In this document: in pieces, positions 27,132-37,810 of the stretch
Layout: every line of letters starts with the position of its first letter
Numbering within the stretch: position 1 is the stretch's first letter
Assembly (NCBI RefSeq): GCF_900110765.1
Contig: NZ_FOEO01000010.1
Coordinates: 108,432-172,431, forward strand
Origin: Pseudomonas sp. NFACC02
Lineage (GTDB): Bacteria > Pseudomonadota > Gammaproteobacteria > Pseudomonadales > Pseudomonadaceae
DNA length: 64,000 nt
Direction: 5' to 3'
Made by a program: the position numbers and the translations under genes
Notes under the pieces: generated by a model
The model's input: only the letters and a program-made list of their open reading frames with translations
What the model was told of the DNA's origin: nothing
The model's database searches: none

Positions 27132-28100
27132 TCAGGAACGCGGCGCGTAAGCAAACACATCCGCGCGCATCTGATGGGCATCCATGCCGGCGACCACCAG
27201 AGCATCCAGGGTGGAATAGACCATGTTGGGCGAGCCGCTGGCGTAGACCTGAATCGATTTCAGGTCGGCGAAGTCTTCGCACACCGCCTCATGCAGCATC
27301 CCGCAACGCCCCTCCCAACCGCATACATCACTGACAATCTTGTGCAAATGCAGGTTAGGCAGCGTTTTCCACTCGTCCCAATGCTTGAGCTCATAGAAGT
27401 CTTCAGGCCGGCGAACGCCCCAATAGACATGAACCGGGTACGGGAACCCCTTGGAACGGCAATGTTCGATGAGGCTGTGCATCTGCCCCATGCCGGTCCC
27501 TGCGGCGATCAACACCAGCGGACCGTCAGGCAGTTCGCCCAGGTGCGTGTCGCCGAAGGGCAACTCCACGCGGGCCATGCCTTCACGCTGCAACTGTTTG
27601 ATCAGATTCTGCGCGCTGAATTCGCGGGCCAGCACATGAAACTCCAGATCGCGGCCGCTTTCGGGCGCTGAGGCCATGGAGAAGGCCGACTTCTCGCCGT
27701 CGTCCCGCTCGATCATCAGGTACTGACCGGCGTGATAACGCGGCGGCTTGCCTGCGGGCGCGCGCAACATCACGCGCCAGACGTCCCCGCCGACCTCGAC
27801 GCACTCGGTCACCTGACAGGCAAACGTACGCACCGGCAATTCTCCCAGTGCCAGTACGCTGTCCCAGAGCACCACGCAGTCTTCCTGCGGGACGGCCAGA
27901 CACGTGTAGATTTCGCCGTGGCCCTGCAACTCACCGTTTTGCACGACACTGCCCTCGACCAGCAGCGCCGAGCAGATATGGCAGTTGCCATTACGACAGC
28001 TTTGCGGGCATTCGTAGCCCAGCCGCTGGGCGGCATCGAGGATTCGCTCGCCGGGCAATGTCTCAAGTACAGCGCCCGATGGCTGCAAGGTTACGCGCAT
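27132..28100 (-). CDS. 2Fe-2S flavin/NAD(P)H reductase (CDP-6-deoxy-glucoseen reductase type)
   Basis: 322 residues from ATG at 28100, overlapping the ubiD stop by one base (TGATG). An N-terminal plant-type ferredoxin domain with cluster cysteines CPQSCRNGNCHIC and a distal Cys (YTCLAV) is followed by FAD-binding (HAGQYLMIERDD, FSMASAP) and NAD-binding (LIAAGTGMGQMHSLIEHC) domains. It resembles AscD/RfbI-type and Fre/UbiB-type reductases. Coupling to ubiD suggests it serves ubiquinone synthesis or flavin supply, but the true electron acceptor is unknown. Confidence 0.82.
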   Translation of the reverse strand: MRVTLQPSGAVLETLPGERILDAAQRLGYECPQSCRNGNCHICSALLVEGSVVQNGELQGHGEIYTCLAVPQEDCVVLWDSVLALGELPVRTFACQVTECVEVGGDVWRVMLRAPAGKPPRYHAGQYLMIERDDGEKSAFSMASAPESGRDLEFHVLAREFSAQNLIKQLQREGMARVELPFGDTHLGELPDGPLVLIAAGTGMGQMHSLIEHCRSKGFPYPVHVYWGVRRPEDFYELKHWDEWKTLPNLHLHKIVSDVCGWEGRCGMLHEAVCEDFADLKSIQVYASGSPNMVYSTLDALVVAGMDAHQMRADVFAYAPRS

Positions 28101-29566
28101 CAATCTATTCCCAGCTGATTCCAGATGTCGTCGATCCGGCGAGTGACGGCTTCGTCCTTGACGATGGCACGCCCCCATTCACGGGTCGTCTCGCCCGGCC
28201 ATTTGTGCGTAGCATCGAGCCCCATTTTCGAGCCCAGCCCGGAAACAGGCGAGGCGAAGTCCAGGTAGTCGATCGGCGTATTGTCGATCATCACCGTATC
28301 GCGCTTGGGGTCCATGCGCGTGGTGATTGCCCAGATAACGTCATTCCAGTCACGGGCATTGATGTCGTCGTCCGTGACGATAACGAACTTGGTGTACATG
28401 AACTGTCGCAAAAACGACCACACGCCCAACATGACGCGCTTGGCGTGGCCGGGATACTGCTTCTTCATCGTCACCACCGCCATGCGGTAAGAACAACCTT
28501 CAGGCGGCAGGTAGAAATCAGTGATTTCCGGGAACTGCTTTTGGAGGATCGGTACGAACACTTCGTTCAACGCGACACCGAGAATGGCTGGCTCATCCGG
28601 CGGACGGCCGGTGTACGTGCTGTGGTAGATCGGTTTGATGCGGTGGGTGATGCGTTCGACAGTGAACACCGGAAAGCTGTCGACTTCGTTGTAATAACCG
28701 GTGTGGTCCCCGTAAGGACCTTCATCGGCCATTTCGCCCGGATGAATAACGCCTTCGAGCACTATTTCAGCACTCGCTGGCACCTGCAGGTCGTTACTCC
28801 GGCATTTGATCAACTCGGTCCGGTTGCCACGCAGCAGGCCCGCGAAGGCATATTCGGAAAGGCTGTCCGGCACGGGTGTCACGGCACCGAGAATGGTCGC
28901 CGGGTCAGCCCCCAGGGCGACGGAAACCGGAAATGGCTGTCCGGGATGCTTGGCGCACCATTCCTTGAAGTCCAGCGCGCCGCCACGATGGCTAAGCCAG
29001 CGCATGATGACCTTGTTGCGCCCGATCACCTGCTGACGATAGATACCCAGGTTCTGGCGCTCTTTATTCGGGCCTTTGGTGACGGTCAGTCCCCAGGTGA
29101 TCAAAGGGCCGACGTCGCCAGGCCAACAGGTCTGCACTGGGAGCATGCCGAGGTCGACGTCGTCACCCTCGATCACGATTTCCTGACAAGGCGCGTCCCT
29201 CACGACTTTCGGCGCCATGGCGATGACTTTTTTGAAAATGGGAAGCTTTGACCAGGCGTCCTTAAGCCCCTTCGGTGGCTCGGGCTCTTTGAGAAAGGCC
29301 AGCAGCTTGCCGATTTCACGCAACTCTTCGGTCGATTCGGCGCCCATGCCCATCGCCACGCGCTCCGGCGTGCCGAACAGGTTGCCAAGGACCGGAATGT
29401 CGAAACCGGTCGGGTTCTCGAACAGCAGGGCCGGTCCCTTGTTGCGCAGGGTCCGGTCGCAGATTTCGGTCATCTCCAGTACGGGAGAAATCGGTACCTG
29501 AATGCGTTTCAACTCTCCGCGCTGCTCAAGCTGCTGCACGAAATCCCGTAGATCCTTGAATTTCAT
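28100..29566 (-). CDS. ubiD: 4-hydroxy-3-polyprenylbenzoate decarboxylase
   Basis: 488 residues from ATG at 29566; the frame can open four codons earlier at a GTG, but family members begin MKFKDLRDF. Conserved blocks include the prenylated-FMN/metal region ([28 protein letters not shown]) and the catalytic acid region [15 protein letters not shown]. It removes the carboxylate in ubiquinone synthesis with prenylated FMN from UbiX. The reductase gene follows with TGATG overlap. Confidence 0.95.
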   Translation of the reverse strand: MKFKDLRDFVQQLEQRGELKRIQVPISPVLEMTEICDRTLRNKGPALLFENPTGFDIPVLGNLFGTPERVAMGMGAESTEELREIGKLLAFLKEPEPPKGLKDAWSKLPIFKKVIAMAPKVVRDAPCQEIVIEGDDVDLGMLPVQTCWPGDVGPLITWGLTVTKGPNKERQNLGIYRQQVIGRNKVIMRWLSHRGGALDFKEWCAKHPGQPFPVSVALGADPATILGAVTPVPDSLSEYAFAGLLRGNRTELIKCRSNDLQVPASAEIVLEGVIHPGEMADEGPYGDHTGYYNEVDSFPVFTVERITHRIKPIYHSTYTGRPPDEPAILGVALNEVFVPILQKQFPEITDFYLPPEGCSYRMAVVTMKKQYPGHAKRVMLGVWSFLRQFMYTKFVIVTDDDINARDWNDVIWAITTRMDPKRDTVMIDNTPIDYLDFASPVSGLGSKMGLDATHKWPGETTREWGRAIVKDEAVTRRIDDIWNQLGID

Positions 29567-29639
29567 TAACCCGGCCACTTAACAAATAGATGCACATCCT
29601 ACCTGCTCTGACGGCCGACAGCAGCAGCCTGAAGCGTAA

Positions 29640-31604
29640 TCACCCGCCTTGAACGGCGTTTTCGCCAAGGAAGATCGGCGCCAGCAACGGCTTCATACGC
29701 TCGCCCCCTTGGTCCGACAGGTGATTTTCATCCATGTACTGCGAATAGCCGTCGAACTCCGCACGGCATATGCCGCCAGGGCACATCAATGCTGTCGGGT
29801 CGATCACTCGCACCTTGGGGTCTTCATTGCTCAACCGAGTGAACAGCGAATTCAAGAACTGCTGGCGAGCGAGGTGTTCGGCGATCGGTCGTCCCAGTCG
29901 CTCTGCAGACCGCCCGACCATCGCCAGACTCGCCAAACGCGCCACGGTACCCTGCCGTTGCAGCGGCACTTCCTTGAAAATCCACACGCGTGCGCCTGTC
30001 GCCCGCAGGTCGTGAACCATGGCCGTCAGATCCTTCGCCACTTGCTGTTCGGCGACAGGGCGGCTGTCGTCGCGATACAGAACGTTCTGCATGTCACCGT
30101 CCTCTTCGCCATACAGGTACAAACTCCAGCGCGCGGCCAGGACGACATCGCGGATCTTGTGTTCGCGAATGGATTGCAGCGTGGCCTGATTGAAATCCTG
30201 ACATTGCCGGCGGGTTTCGTGCCCCAGAATCGGCGGACAGCCCGAAAGGCTGGCAAGCCAGACAGGAACTCCGTAACGCTCGGCATCCGCCTCGATCGCG
30301 GGCTTCAATGCGGCGGCATGGCTGTCGCCCCACACCAGTTGCACGGGCGGTGTGCGTTCGTCACCGCCGAAGCGACACACCTTCGTCAGGTCCTCGCTTT
30401 TACGCTGCAGCAGGCACTCCATCTGCCCTTGCTGCCAATCCCGGGCTTTTGCATATTGCATCGCCTGGCCGGAAAGACGTGATGGCACGCCATCCCCTTC
30501 ACGCACAAGCTGCCCGGCGGCGCCGATGATCAGCAAAGCAGTCAATCCGGCAACCAGTACAGGCTTGCGCCCGGCCAGCAACCGTTTTTCGCGAAAGGGC
30601 AGCTCGATGAAACGCCAGCTCATCCATGCCAGAAGCAGGGTGAACACCACCCAGCCAGCGGCTTCGAATGCCTGCATGCCATCCACGGAAACGGCATTGG
30701 CATACACAAAAACCGGCCAGTGCCACAGGTACCACGAGTAGGAAATCAGGCCGACGCCGACCATCGCCCGCACGCTCAACACGCGTCCCACCAGGGTCGA
30801 GGCATGACCGTTGGCCCAAATCATCGCTGTAGCGCCCAACACCGGGAGCAGCGCTGCCCAGCCGGGGAATCGCGTGTACTTATCAAACCCGAAAATGGCG
30901 TACAGCACTGCGCAAAGACCCAGCGTGCTGACCAGTTGATACACCCACGCAGGCCCCTTGCGTCCGCCAGCCGGAATCACCGCCAGCATCGCCCCGCAGA
31001 GCAGCTCCCAGGCCCGCATGGGCAGCAGAAAGAACGCTGCATCGGGCTCACGCTTGACGGCCCACACGTTAACCGCGAATGACACGACCAACAGCCCGAA
31101 CAATATCCAGCGCCAGTGTCGCAGGAAGCGAATCAACGCCACCATCAACAGCGGAAACAGGATGTAGTACTGCTCTTCGACCGACAGCGACCAGGTGTGC
31201 AGCAGTGGTTTGAAGTCGGAAGCGGGATTGAAATAGCCGTCCTGGCGCATGAACAGGATGTTGGACGCGAACATCGCCTGATAGCGCACGGCTCGGCCCA
31301 GTTGCGAGTAATCATTGGCCGGCATGATGATCCACCCCACCACCAATGTGGCGAGCATCATGACGCCCAGGGCGGGAATGATTCGGCGCGCACGTCGCGC
31401 CCAGAAATCGACAAAGCTGAAGCGTCCGGCGCTGATTTCGCGAAAGATGATCGAGGTGATCAGAAAGCCCGAGATGACGAAGAATACGTCGACACCGACG
31501 AAGCCACCGCTGAAGGCGCCGAAGCCGAAGTGGTAGAGAACGACCGGAATAACGGCCAGCGCCCGCAGACCGTCAATGTCACGACGATTACCAAAGGTGT
31601 GCAT
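29640..31604 (-). CDS. Acyltransferase 3 / SGNH fusion membrane protein (OafA type)
   Basis: 654 residues. The N-terminal ~370 residues contain about ten membrane helices of acyltransferase family 3 (RDIDGLRALAVIPVVLYHFG, VGVDVFFVISGFLIT). The C-terminal part is a periplasmic SGNH hydrolase-like domain with LVWGDSHAAALKP holding the nucleophile Ser and DENHLSDQG the Asp/His pair. Such fusions O-acetylate lipopolysaccharide O-antigen or other surface glycans. AAGGAGTGTC precedes the ATG. A similar gene sits at this site in PAO1 (from memory). Confidence 0.88.
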   Translation of the reverse strand: MHTFGNRRDIDGLRALAVIPVVLYHFGFGAFSGGFVGVDVFFVISGFLITSIIFREISAGRFSFVDFWARRARRIIPALGVMMLATLVVGWIIMPANDYSQLGRAVRYQAMFASNILFMRQDGYFNPASDFKPLLHTWSLSVEEQYYILFPLLMVALIRFLRHWRWILFGLLVVSFAVNVWAVKREPDAAFFLLPMRAWELLCGAMLAVIPAGGRKGPAWVYQLVSTLGLCAVLYAIFGFDKYTRFPGWAALLPVLGATAMIWANGHASTLVGRVLSVRAMVGVGLISYSWYLWHWPVFVYANAVSVDGMQAFEAAGWVVFTLLLAWMSWRFIELPFREKRLLAGRKPVLVAGLTALLIIGAAGQLVREGDGVPSRLSGQAMQYAKARDWQQGQMECLLQRKSEDLTKVCRFGGDERTPPVQLVWGDSHAAALKPAIEADAERYGVPVWLASLSGCPPILGHETRRQCQDFNQATLQSIREHKIRDVVLAARWSLYLYGEEDGDMQNVLYRDDSRPVAEQQVAKDLTAMVHDLRATGARVWIFKEVPLQRQGTVARLASLAMVGRSAERLGRPIAEHLARQQFLNSLFTRLSNEDPKVRVIDPTALMCPGGICRAEFDGYSQYMDENHLSDQGGERMKPLLAPIFLGENAVQGG

Positions 31605-31639
31605 GACACTCCTTGTCTCTGGTTAATGGCTAGAAAAAG

Positions 31640-31676
31640 TCAAAAAAAATGGTGCCCCAAAGGAACACCATTTTTC
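31640..31676 (-). terminator. Rho-independent terminator of rho
   Basis: AAATGGTGTTCC and GGGGCACCATTT form the stem, followed on the minus strand by eight T residues; 18 bp after the rho stop codon. Confidence 0.88.
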
Positions 31677-31693
31677 TACAGACGCTCAGCGCG

Positions 31694-32953
<1,260 letters not shown>

Positions 32954-33144
32954 ATAGGAATGACGTAATCATGTATGGAGGGGGAAATTAAGCTTTTGGC
33001 TTAATGAGGCCGCGCCGCAGAGAAGGCGACAGGATCGCGTACAAATCGAAAGGAGAGCGTCGGCGACGGCTAGCAGGGGGCAACGGAGAAGCCGTTGCGG
33101 GGCCGAATGTACCACTTGATTTTCCGAGCGTCTAGTGCAACCCG

Positions 33145-33173
33145 GAAAAAAGCCCCGCTATTTGCGGGGCTTT
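33145..33173 (-). terminator. Rho-independent terminator of trxA
   Basis: AAAGCCCCGC-AAATA-GCGGGGCTTTTTT on the minus strand; stem of about eight base pairs, 8 bp after the trxA stop. Confidence 0.9.
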
Positions 33174-33180
33174 ACCGCCA

Positions 33181-33510
33181 TCAGATGTTGGCGTCGAGGA
33201 ATGCTTGCAGCTGGGACTTGGAAAGTGCGCCGACCTTGGTCGCTGCAACTTCACCGTCCTTGAACAGCATCAGGGTCGGAATACCACGAACGCCGTGCTT
33301 GGCTGGCGTTTCCTGGTTTTCGTCGATGTTCAGCTTGGCAATGGTCAGCTTGCCTTGGTAAGTGCCAGCGATGTCGTCCAGGACCGGAGCGATCATCTTG
33401 CATGGGCCACACCACTCAGCCCAGTAATCAACCAGCACAGGACCGCTAGCCTTCAGGACATCGGCTTCGAAGCTCGCGTCGCTGACGTGTTTGATAAGGT
33501 CGCTACTCAT
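33181..33510 (-). CDS. trxA: Thioredoxin 1
   Basis: 109 residues with active site WCGPC (C34 and C37) and the cis-proline GIPTLM. General cytoplasmic disulfide reductant. Upstream lies a repeat-filled 477-bp gap. In PAO1 ppx follows directly, but here a regulator/transporter block of ~4.9 kb separates trxA and ppx. Confidence 0.97.
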   Translation of the reverse strand: MSSDLIKHVSDASFEADVLKASGPVLVDYWAEWCGPCKMIAPVLDDIAGTYQGKLTIAKLNIDENQETPAKHGVRGIPTLMLFKDGEVAATKVGALSKSQLQAFLDANI

Positions 33511-33668
33511 GAGATGTCTCCGAGGTCATAGGCAAAAAAACGTGGACCATCATAACTGTGTCACGCCGCGACAGGAAGGCGCGGGCGATTGTCTCTTGCT
33601 ATGAACGTTCATGACTAGCTTTATTGAAGTGACTTGGCGGACCCACCTATGCCGCCTCTGCCAAAGGC

Positions 33669-33801
33669 GTAGGAGCGTGGCTTGTCCCGCGATCTGCCGG
33701 GAACCGGCAGCAAACCCAGCGAATGCGGTCTAGCTGACACACCGAAATACCTGACGTTACTGCCGCTGCGCGCCAGATCGCGGGACAAGCCACGCTCCTA
33801 C
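33669..33801. repeat. 133-bp paired REP element, GTGGCTTGTCCCGCGA family
   Basis: Outer arms GTAGGAGCGTGGCTTGTCCC and its inverse GGGACAAGCCACGCTCCTAC are perfect. Inside is a second inverted block (GATCTGCCGGGAACCGGCAG at left, CTGCCGCTGCGCGCCAGATC at right). A related copy lies at 63612-63743. Together with 33854-33937 it fills most of the trxA-GntR gap, which otherwise shows no gene. Confidence 0.85.
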
Positions 33802-33853
33802 AACGTACGAAGTGCCAGATACAGAGCGCGAGACGCCCGGTGCGACGCCCTTT

Positions 33854-33937
33854 GAGAGCGAATTCATTCGCGATTCGCTGGTGAGTCCAGTCAAGATGCG
33901 TCGGATGTAACGGCCAATCGCGAATGAATTCGCTCTC
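33854..33937. repeat. Inverted repeat, GAGCGAATTCATTCGCGA family
   Basis: Arms GAGAGCGAATTCATTCGCGA (33854) and TCGCGAATGAATTCGCTCTC (ending 33937) flank ~44 nt. This is a REP type different from the others in the window; it is common in P. syringae-type genomes as far as I remember. Confidence 0.8.
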
Positions 33938-33987
33938 ACTGGGTCATGCGTTTCGCCTAACAGGACGGGGGTTGGCTGATAAGTCCG

Positions 33988-34692
33988 CTAAGCCGAAGGC
34001 GCGACGAATACGATTCCGGTCCGCAGCGCTGCGCCTCTGATGTGCTCTTGCATGGCTTTTTGCGCCGGGCCCGAGGCGTTGCGAGCCAATGCGCGCAGGA
34101 TCTTGCGGTGTTCCTGCCACGTTTCCATTGCTCTGCCCGCCCGAATAAAAGGCAGCTTCTGGCTCTCCAGAAAAATGTCGGCGCTGGCCGTGATGATCCC
34201 AAGAATGGCCTGATTGCCACTGGCGATCAGAATGCGCCGATGGAAATCGAAATCCAGTTTTGCCGCGCAGTCGAAATCCCCGGCCTTCAACTCCAGACGC
34301 ATGGCTTCAACGTTGTCTTCCAGCACATCGCGTTCATCGGCGGTCAGCGTGACTGCCGCGAGCCCCGCCGCAAAGCCTTCCAGCGCATAACGCAGTTGAA
34401 ACGTCTCCGAAGGCGAAGCGTGGGCCGCATAAGGCCAGGAAAAACCGCTCGTGCTCTGTTGTGGTTCAGAAACCGCCTGAACGAACACACCCTTACCCGG
34501 CTGCACGCTGACCACGCCCAACGCGCTTAATGATGAGAGCGCCTCACGCAACGAGGCCCGGCTCACACCCAGGCGAACCGCCAGATCCCGCTGCGAAGGC
34601 AAGCTGTCGCCCGGGCCATAGCCCTGCTCGGCGATCAGTTTGCGGATCGCTTGAAAGGCGGCTTCGGGTACGGCGACAGGGCTCGGGTGCAT
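33988..34692 (-). CDS. GntR/FadR family transcriptional regulator
   Basis: 234 residues. Winged helix-turn-helix at ~10-75 (LPSQRDLAVRLGVSRASLRE, ALSSLSALGVVSVQPGKG) and an FCD effector domain with metal-binding-type histidines (DFDFHRRILIASGNQ, EHRKIL). It is divergent from a polar amino-acid ABC transporter and a FadR-like operator lies between the two, so it probably represses that transporter and itself. Ligand unknown; an amino acid or its breakdown product is likely. Confidence 0.88.
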   Translation of the reverse strand: MHPSPVAVPEAAFQAIRKLIAEQGYGPGDSLPSQRDLAVRLGVSRASLREALSSLSALGVVSVQPGKGVFVQAVSEPQQSTSGFSWPYAAHASPSETFQLRYALEGFAAGLAAVTLTADERDVLEDNVEAMRLELKAGDFDCAAKLDFDFHRRILIASGNQAILGIITASADIFLESQKLPFIRAGRAMETWQEHRKILRALARNASGPAQKAMQEHIRGAALRTGIVFVAPSA

Positions 34693-34817
34693 GGCGATTC
34701 AAACGAAATACCGTGGAAAAATCCTCTTGTAGCGCCATCGCGAAGTTTCAGCAAGTGACGCCCAAGCACGGGGCGCTGCGGCTTTCAGGCGCGCCAAAGC
34801 AGGGCGGTGGAATCGCT

Positions 34818-34834
34818 GACTGTTCAGACCAGTT
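34818..34834. promoter_or_regulatory. FadR/GntR-type operator
   Basis: GACTGTTCAGACCAGTT matches the FadR-type palindrome AACTGGTCnGACCAGTT at 14 of 16 defined positions. It lies between the divergent GntR gene and the transporter operon, 114 bp before the first transporter start. The subfamily of the regulator (FCD type) binds sites of this TGGTnnnACCA-like form. Confidence 0.6.
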
Positions 34835-34948
34835 AGACCGCAACGCACTTGCAACCCGCATTCCATGGTCGCGAATTCAGGGCTGGCATGAGCTGTGCAC
34901 TGGAGGTTCGTCATCACCCACGACTCGTCCTGACTTCGGAGACGTCAC

Positions 34949-35734
34949 ATGACCAAGCGTTACAGCGCCCTGCTTGCCGCCCTGTTTGCCAGCTTCATGC
35001 TCGGCCAGGCCCCTGCCCATGCCAACGGCCTGGATGACGTGACCGCACGGGGTGTCCTGAAAGTCGCCGTACCGCAAGACTTCCCGCCCTTTGGCTCGGT
35101 CGGCCCGGACATGAAGCCTCGCGGCCTGGACATCGACACCGCCCAACTGATCGCCGATCAATTGAAGGTCAAACTCGAACTGACGCCGGTCAACAGCACC
35201 AACCGCATCCCGTTTCTCACCACCGGAAAGGTCGACCTGGTGATTTCCAGCCTCGGCAAGAACCCGGACCGTGAAAAGGTCATCGACTTCTCGCGCGCCT
35301 ATGCGCCGTTCTACCTCGCGGTGTTCGGCCCACCTGACGTCGCCATCAGCGGTGTGGACGACCTCAAAGGCAAGACCATCAGCGTCACCCGTGGCGCCAT
35401 CGAAGACATCGAACTGACCGCCGTGGCGCCCAAGGAAGCGACCATCAAGCGCTTCGAAGACAACAACTCGACCATCGCGGCCTACCTGGCCAACCAGACC
35501 GACCTGATCGCCAGCGGCAACGTGGTGATGGTCGCGATCAGCGAAAAGAACCCCAAACGCATCCCGGCGCTGAAAGTGAAACTCAAGGACTCGCCTGTGT
35601 ACGTCGGCGTGAACAAAGGTCAGCCCGAGCTGCTGGCCAAGGTCAACGAAATCCTCGAAGCGGCGAAGAAAGATGGCGTGCTGGAAAAGAACTCGCAGAC
35701 ATGGCTCAAGCAGCCTCTGCCGGCCGATCTTTGA
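34949..35734 (+). CDS. Polar amino-acid ABC transporter, periplasmic binding protein
   Basis: 261 residues. Signal peptide YSALLAALFASFMLGQAPAHA, then a solute-binding family 3 domain (VTARGVLKVAVPQDFPPFGS, LDIDTAQLIADQLKVKLELT, VDLVISSLGKNPDREKVIDF). First gene of a four-gene operon (binding protein, two permeases, ATPase). Typical for polar amino acids; the ligand cannot be read. An operator of the adjacent GntR protein probably controls it. Confidence 0.9.
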   Translation: MTKRYSALLAALFASFMLGQAPAHANGLDDVTARGVLKVAVPQDFPPFGSVGPDMKPRGLDIDTAQLIADQLKVKLELTPVNSTNRIPFLTTGKVDLVISSLGKNPDREKVIDFSRAYAPFYLAVFGPPDVAISGVDDLKGKTISVTRGAIEDIELTAVAPKEATIKRFEDNNSTIAAYLANQTDLIASGNVVMVAISEKNPKRIPALKVKLKDSPVYVGVNKGQPELLAKVNEILEAAKKDGVLEKNSQTWLKQPLPADL

Positions 35735-35762
35735 TCTTCGATTGCTGACCCGAGGCGTTTAG

Positions 35763-36428
35763 ATGGCTTATCAGTTTGACTTCATTCCGGTGCTGCAAAA
35801 TGCTGACTTGCTGCTTCGCGGGGCCTTGTTCACGCTGGAGCTGACAGCCATTGGCACCTTGCTCGGCGTCAGCGTGGGCATCGTGGGCGCGATCGTCAGA
35901 GCCTGGAAGATCCAGCCGTTCTCGGCGATCTTCGGGGTCTACGTCGAGCTGATACGCAACACACCATTTCTCGTGCAGCTTTTCTTCATCTTCTTCGGCC
36001 TGCCTTCATTGGGCTTGCAGATTTCCGAGTGGCAGGCCGCGGTGCTGGCGATGGTGATCAACCTGGGCGCTTACTCCACGGAGATCATCCGCGCCGGCAT
36101 CCAGGCGATACCTCGCGGACAACTGGAGGCGTCGGCCGCGCTGGCGATGACGCGTTTCGAGACCTTTCGCTACGTGGTGCTGGTGCCCGCACTGGGTAAG
36201 GTCTGGCCGGCACTGAGCAGCCAGATCATCATCGTCATGCTCGGTTCGGCCGTCTGTTCGCAGATTGCCACCGAAGAGCTGAGCTTCGCCGCCAACTTCA
36301 TTCAGTCGCGCAACTTCCGTGCCTTCGAGACGTACATCATTACCACGCTGATTTACCTGTGCATGGCCCTGCTGATTCGTCAGTTGCTGGCATGGATCGG
36401 GCGTCGCTACATCGCGAGGAACAGCTGA
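35763..36428 (+). CDS. Polar amino-acid ABC transporter permease 1
   Basis: 221 residues of the HisM/GlnP family with about five membrane helices and the EAA loop (GQLEASAALAMTRFETFRYV). It forms a heterodimer with the next permease; their genes overlap by one base (TGATG). Confidence 0.9.
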   Translation: MAYQFDFIPVLQNADLLLRGALFTLELTAIGTLLGVSVGIVGAIVRAWKIQPFSAIFGVYVELIRNTPFLVQLFFIFFGLPSLGLQISEWQAAVLAMVINLGAYSTEIIRAGIQAIPRGQLEASAALAMTRFETFRYVVLVPALGKVWPALSSQIIIVMLGSAVCSQIATEELSFAANFIQSRNFRAFETYIITTLIYLCMALLIRQLLAWIGRRYIARNS

Positions 36429-37075
36429 TGGATTTCACGCTTTGGGACATCGTGCGCAACCTGCTCACGGGCCTGCAATGGACGCTGGCGCTGTCGCTGG
36501 TGGCCTTCATCGGCGGAGGCGTGATCGGCTTGCTGGTCATGACCATGCGCATCTCCGACACCTCGGCCTTTCGCACCCTCGCCCGTTGCTACATTGAGCT
36601 GTTTCAGGGCACGCCGCTGCTGATGCAGCTGTTTCTGGTGTTCTTCGGTGTGGCATTGATGGGCGTGGACATTTCGCCATGGTTCGCCGCAGCGCTGGCG
36701 CTGACGCTATTTACCAGCGCCTACTTGGCCGAGATATGGCGGGGGTGCGTCGAGTCGATATCCAACGGCCAGTGGGAAGCTTCCGCCAGCCTGGCGCTCA
36801 CGCCATTGGAGCAGCTGCGCTACGTGATCCTGCCGCAAGCGCTGCGCATCGCGGTGGCACCGACGGTGGGCTTCTCGGTGCAGGTCGTCAAAGGCACCGC
36901 CGTGACCTCGATCATCGGGTTTACCGAGCTGACCAAAACCGGTGGCATGCTCGCCAACGCTACGTTCCAGCCTTTCATGGTCTACGGCTTCGTCGCCCTG
37001 GGCTACTTCCTGCTTTGCTACCCGTTGTCGCTCAGCGCGCGCTACCTGGAAAGGAGACTTCATGCCTCTGCTTAG
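36428..37075 (+). CDS. Polar amino-acid ABC transporter permease 2
   Basis: 215 residues from ATG at 36428, which shares its A with the upstream stop. A frame opening at 36359 runs inside the first permease and is not used. HisM/GlnP family; the EAA loop reads GQWEASASLALTPLEQLRYV. The ATPase gene starts 14 bases before its stop, so all four genes are coupled. Confidence 0.92.
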   Translation: MDFTLWDIVRNLLTGLQWTLALSLVAFIGGGVIGLLVMTMRISDTSAFRTLARCYIELFQGTPLLMQLFLVFFGVALMGVDISPWFAAALALTLFTSAYLAEIWRGCVESISNGQWEASASLALTPLEQLRYVILPQALRIAVAPTVGFSVQVVKGTAVTSIIGFTELTKTGGMLANATFQPFMVYGFVALGYFLLCYPLSLSARYLERRLHASA

Positions 37076-37796
37076 AATTTCCGCCCTGCACAAATATTAC
37101 GGCGACCACCACGTTCTAAAAGGCATCGACCTTAGTGTCGAGGAAGGTCAGGTCGTGGCGATCATCGGTCGCAGCGGTTCGGGCAAAAGCACCTTGCTGC
37201 GCACGCTCAACGGCCTTGAGTCGATCAATGACGGCGTGATCGAAGTCGATGGCGAATACCTGGACGCCGCGCGCGCGGACCTGCGCAGCCTTCGGCAGAA
37301 GGTCGGCATGGTCTTCCAGCAGTTCAACCTGTTTCCACATCTGACGGTCGGCGAGAACGTCATGCTCGCGCCACAGGTGGTCAAGAAGGTCTCCAAGGCT
37401 GAAGCGACCAGACTGGCCAAGGAAATGCTCAACCGTGTAGGGCTCGGTGAAAAATTCGATGCGTTTCCGGATCGCCTGTCGGGCGGCCAGCAGCAACGCG
37501 TCGCCATCGCTCGCGCCCTGGCGATGTCGCCTAAAGTGCTGCTGTGCGACGAAATCACCTCGGCGCTGGACCCTGAACTGGTCAACGAAGTGCTGAGCGT
37601 GGTTCGCGAGCTGGCGAAAGACGGCATGACATTGATCATGGTGACCCACGAAATGCGCTTCGCCCGTGAAGTCGGCGACAAACTGGTGTTCATGCATCAG
37701 GGCAAAGTGCACGAAGTGGGCGATCCGCGGGAATTGATGGCTAACCCGAAAACGCCAGAGCTGGCGAATTTCATCGGTTCAGTCGAGCAGGCCTGA
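37062..37796 (+). CDS. Polar amino-acid ABC transporter ATPase
   Basis: 244 residues from ATG at 37062, preceded by AAGGAGA. Walker A GRSGSGKST at 36-44, Q-loop FQQFNLFPHLT, signature LSGGQQQR, Walker B VLLCDE, H-loop VTHEM. The residue after the Walker B glutamate is Ile (DEITSALD) where most relatives have Pro. This is a tolerated variant. Last gene of the operon; a tandem-repeat array follows directly. Confidence 0.95.
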   Translation: MPLLRISALHKYYGDHHVLKGIDLSVEEGQVVAIIGRSGSGKSTLLRTLNGLESINDGVIEVDGEYLDAARADLRSLRQKVGMVFQQFNLFPHLTVGENVMLAPQVVKKVSKAEATRLAKEMLNRVGLGEKFDAFPDRLSGGQQQRVAIARALAMSPKVLLCDEITSALDPELVNEVLSVVRELAKDGMTLIMVTHEMRFAREVGDKLVFMHQGKVHEVGDPRELMANPKTPELANFIGSVEQA

Positions 37797-37810
37797 GCGC
37801 ACCACAACCT

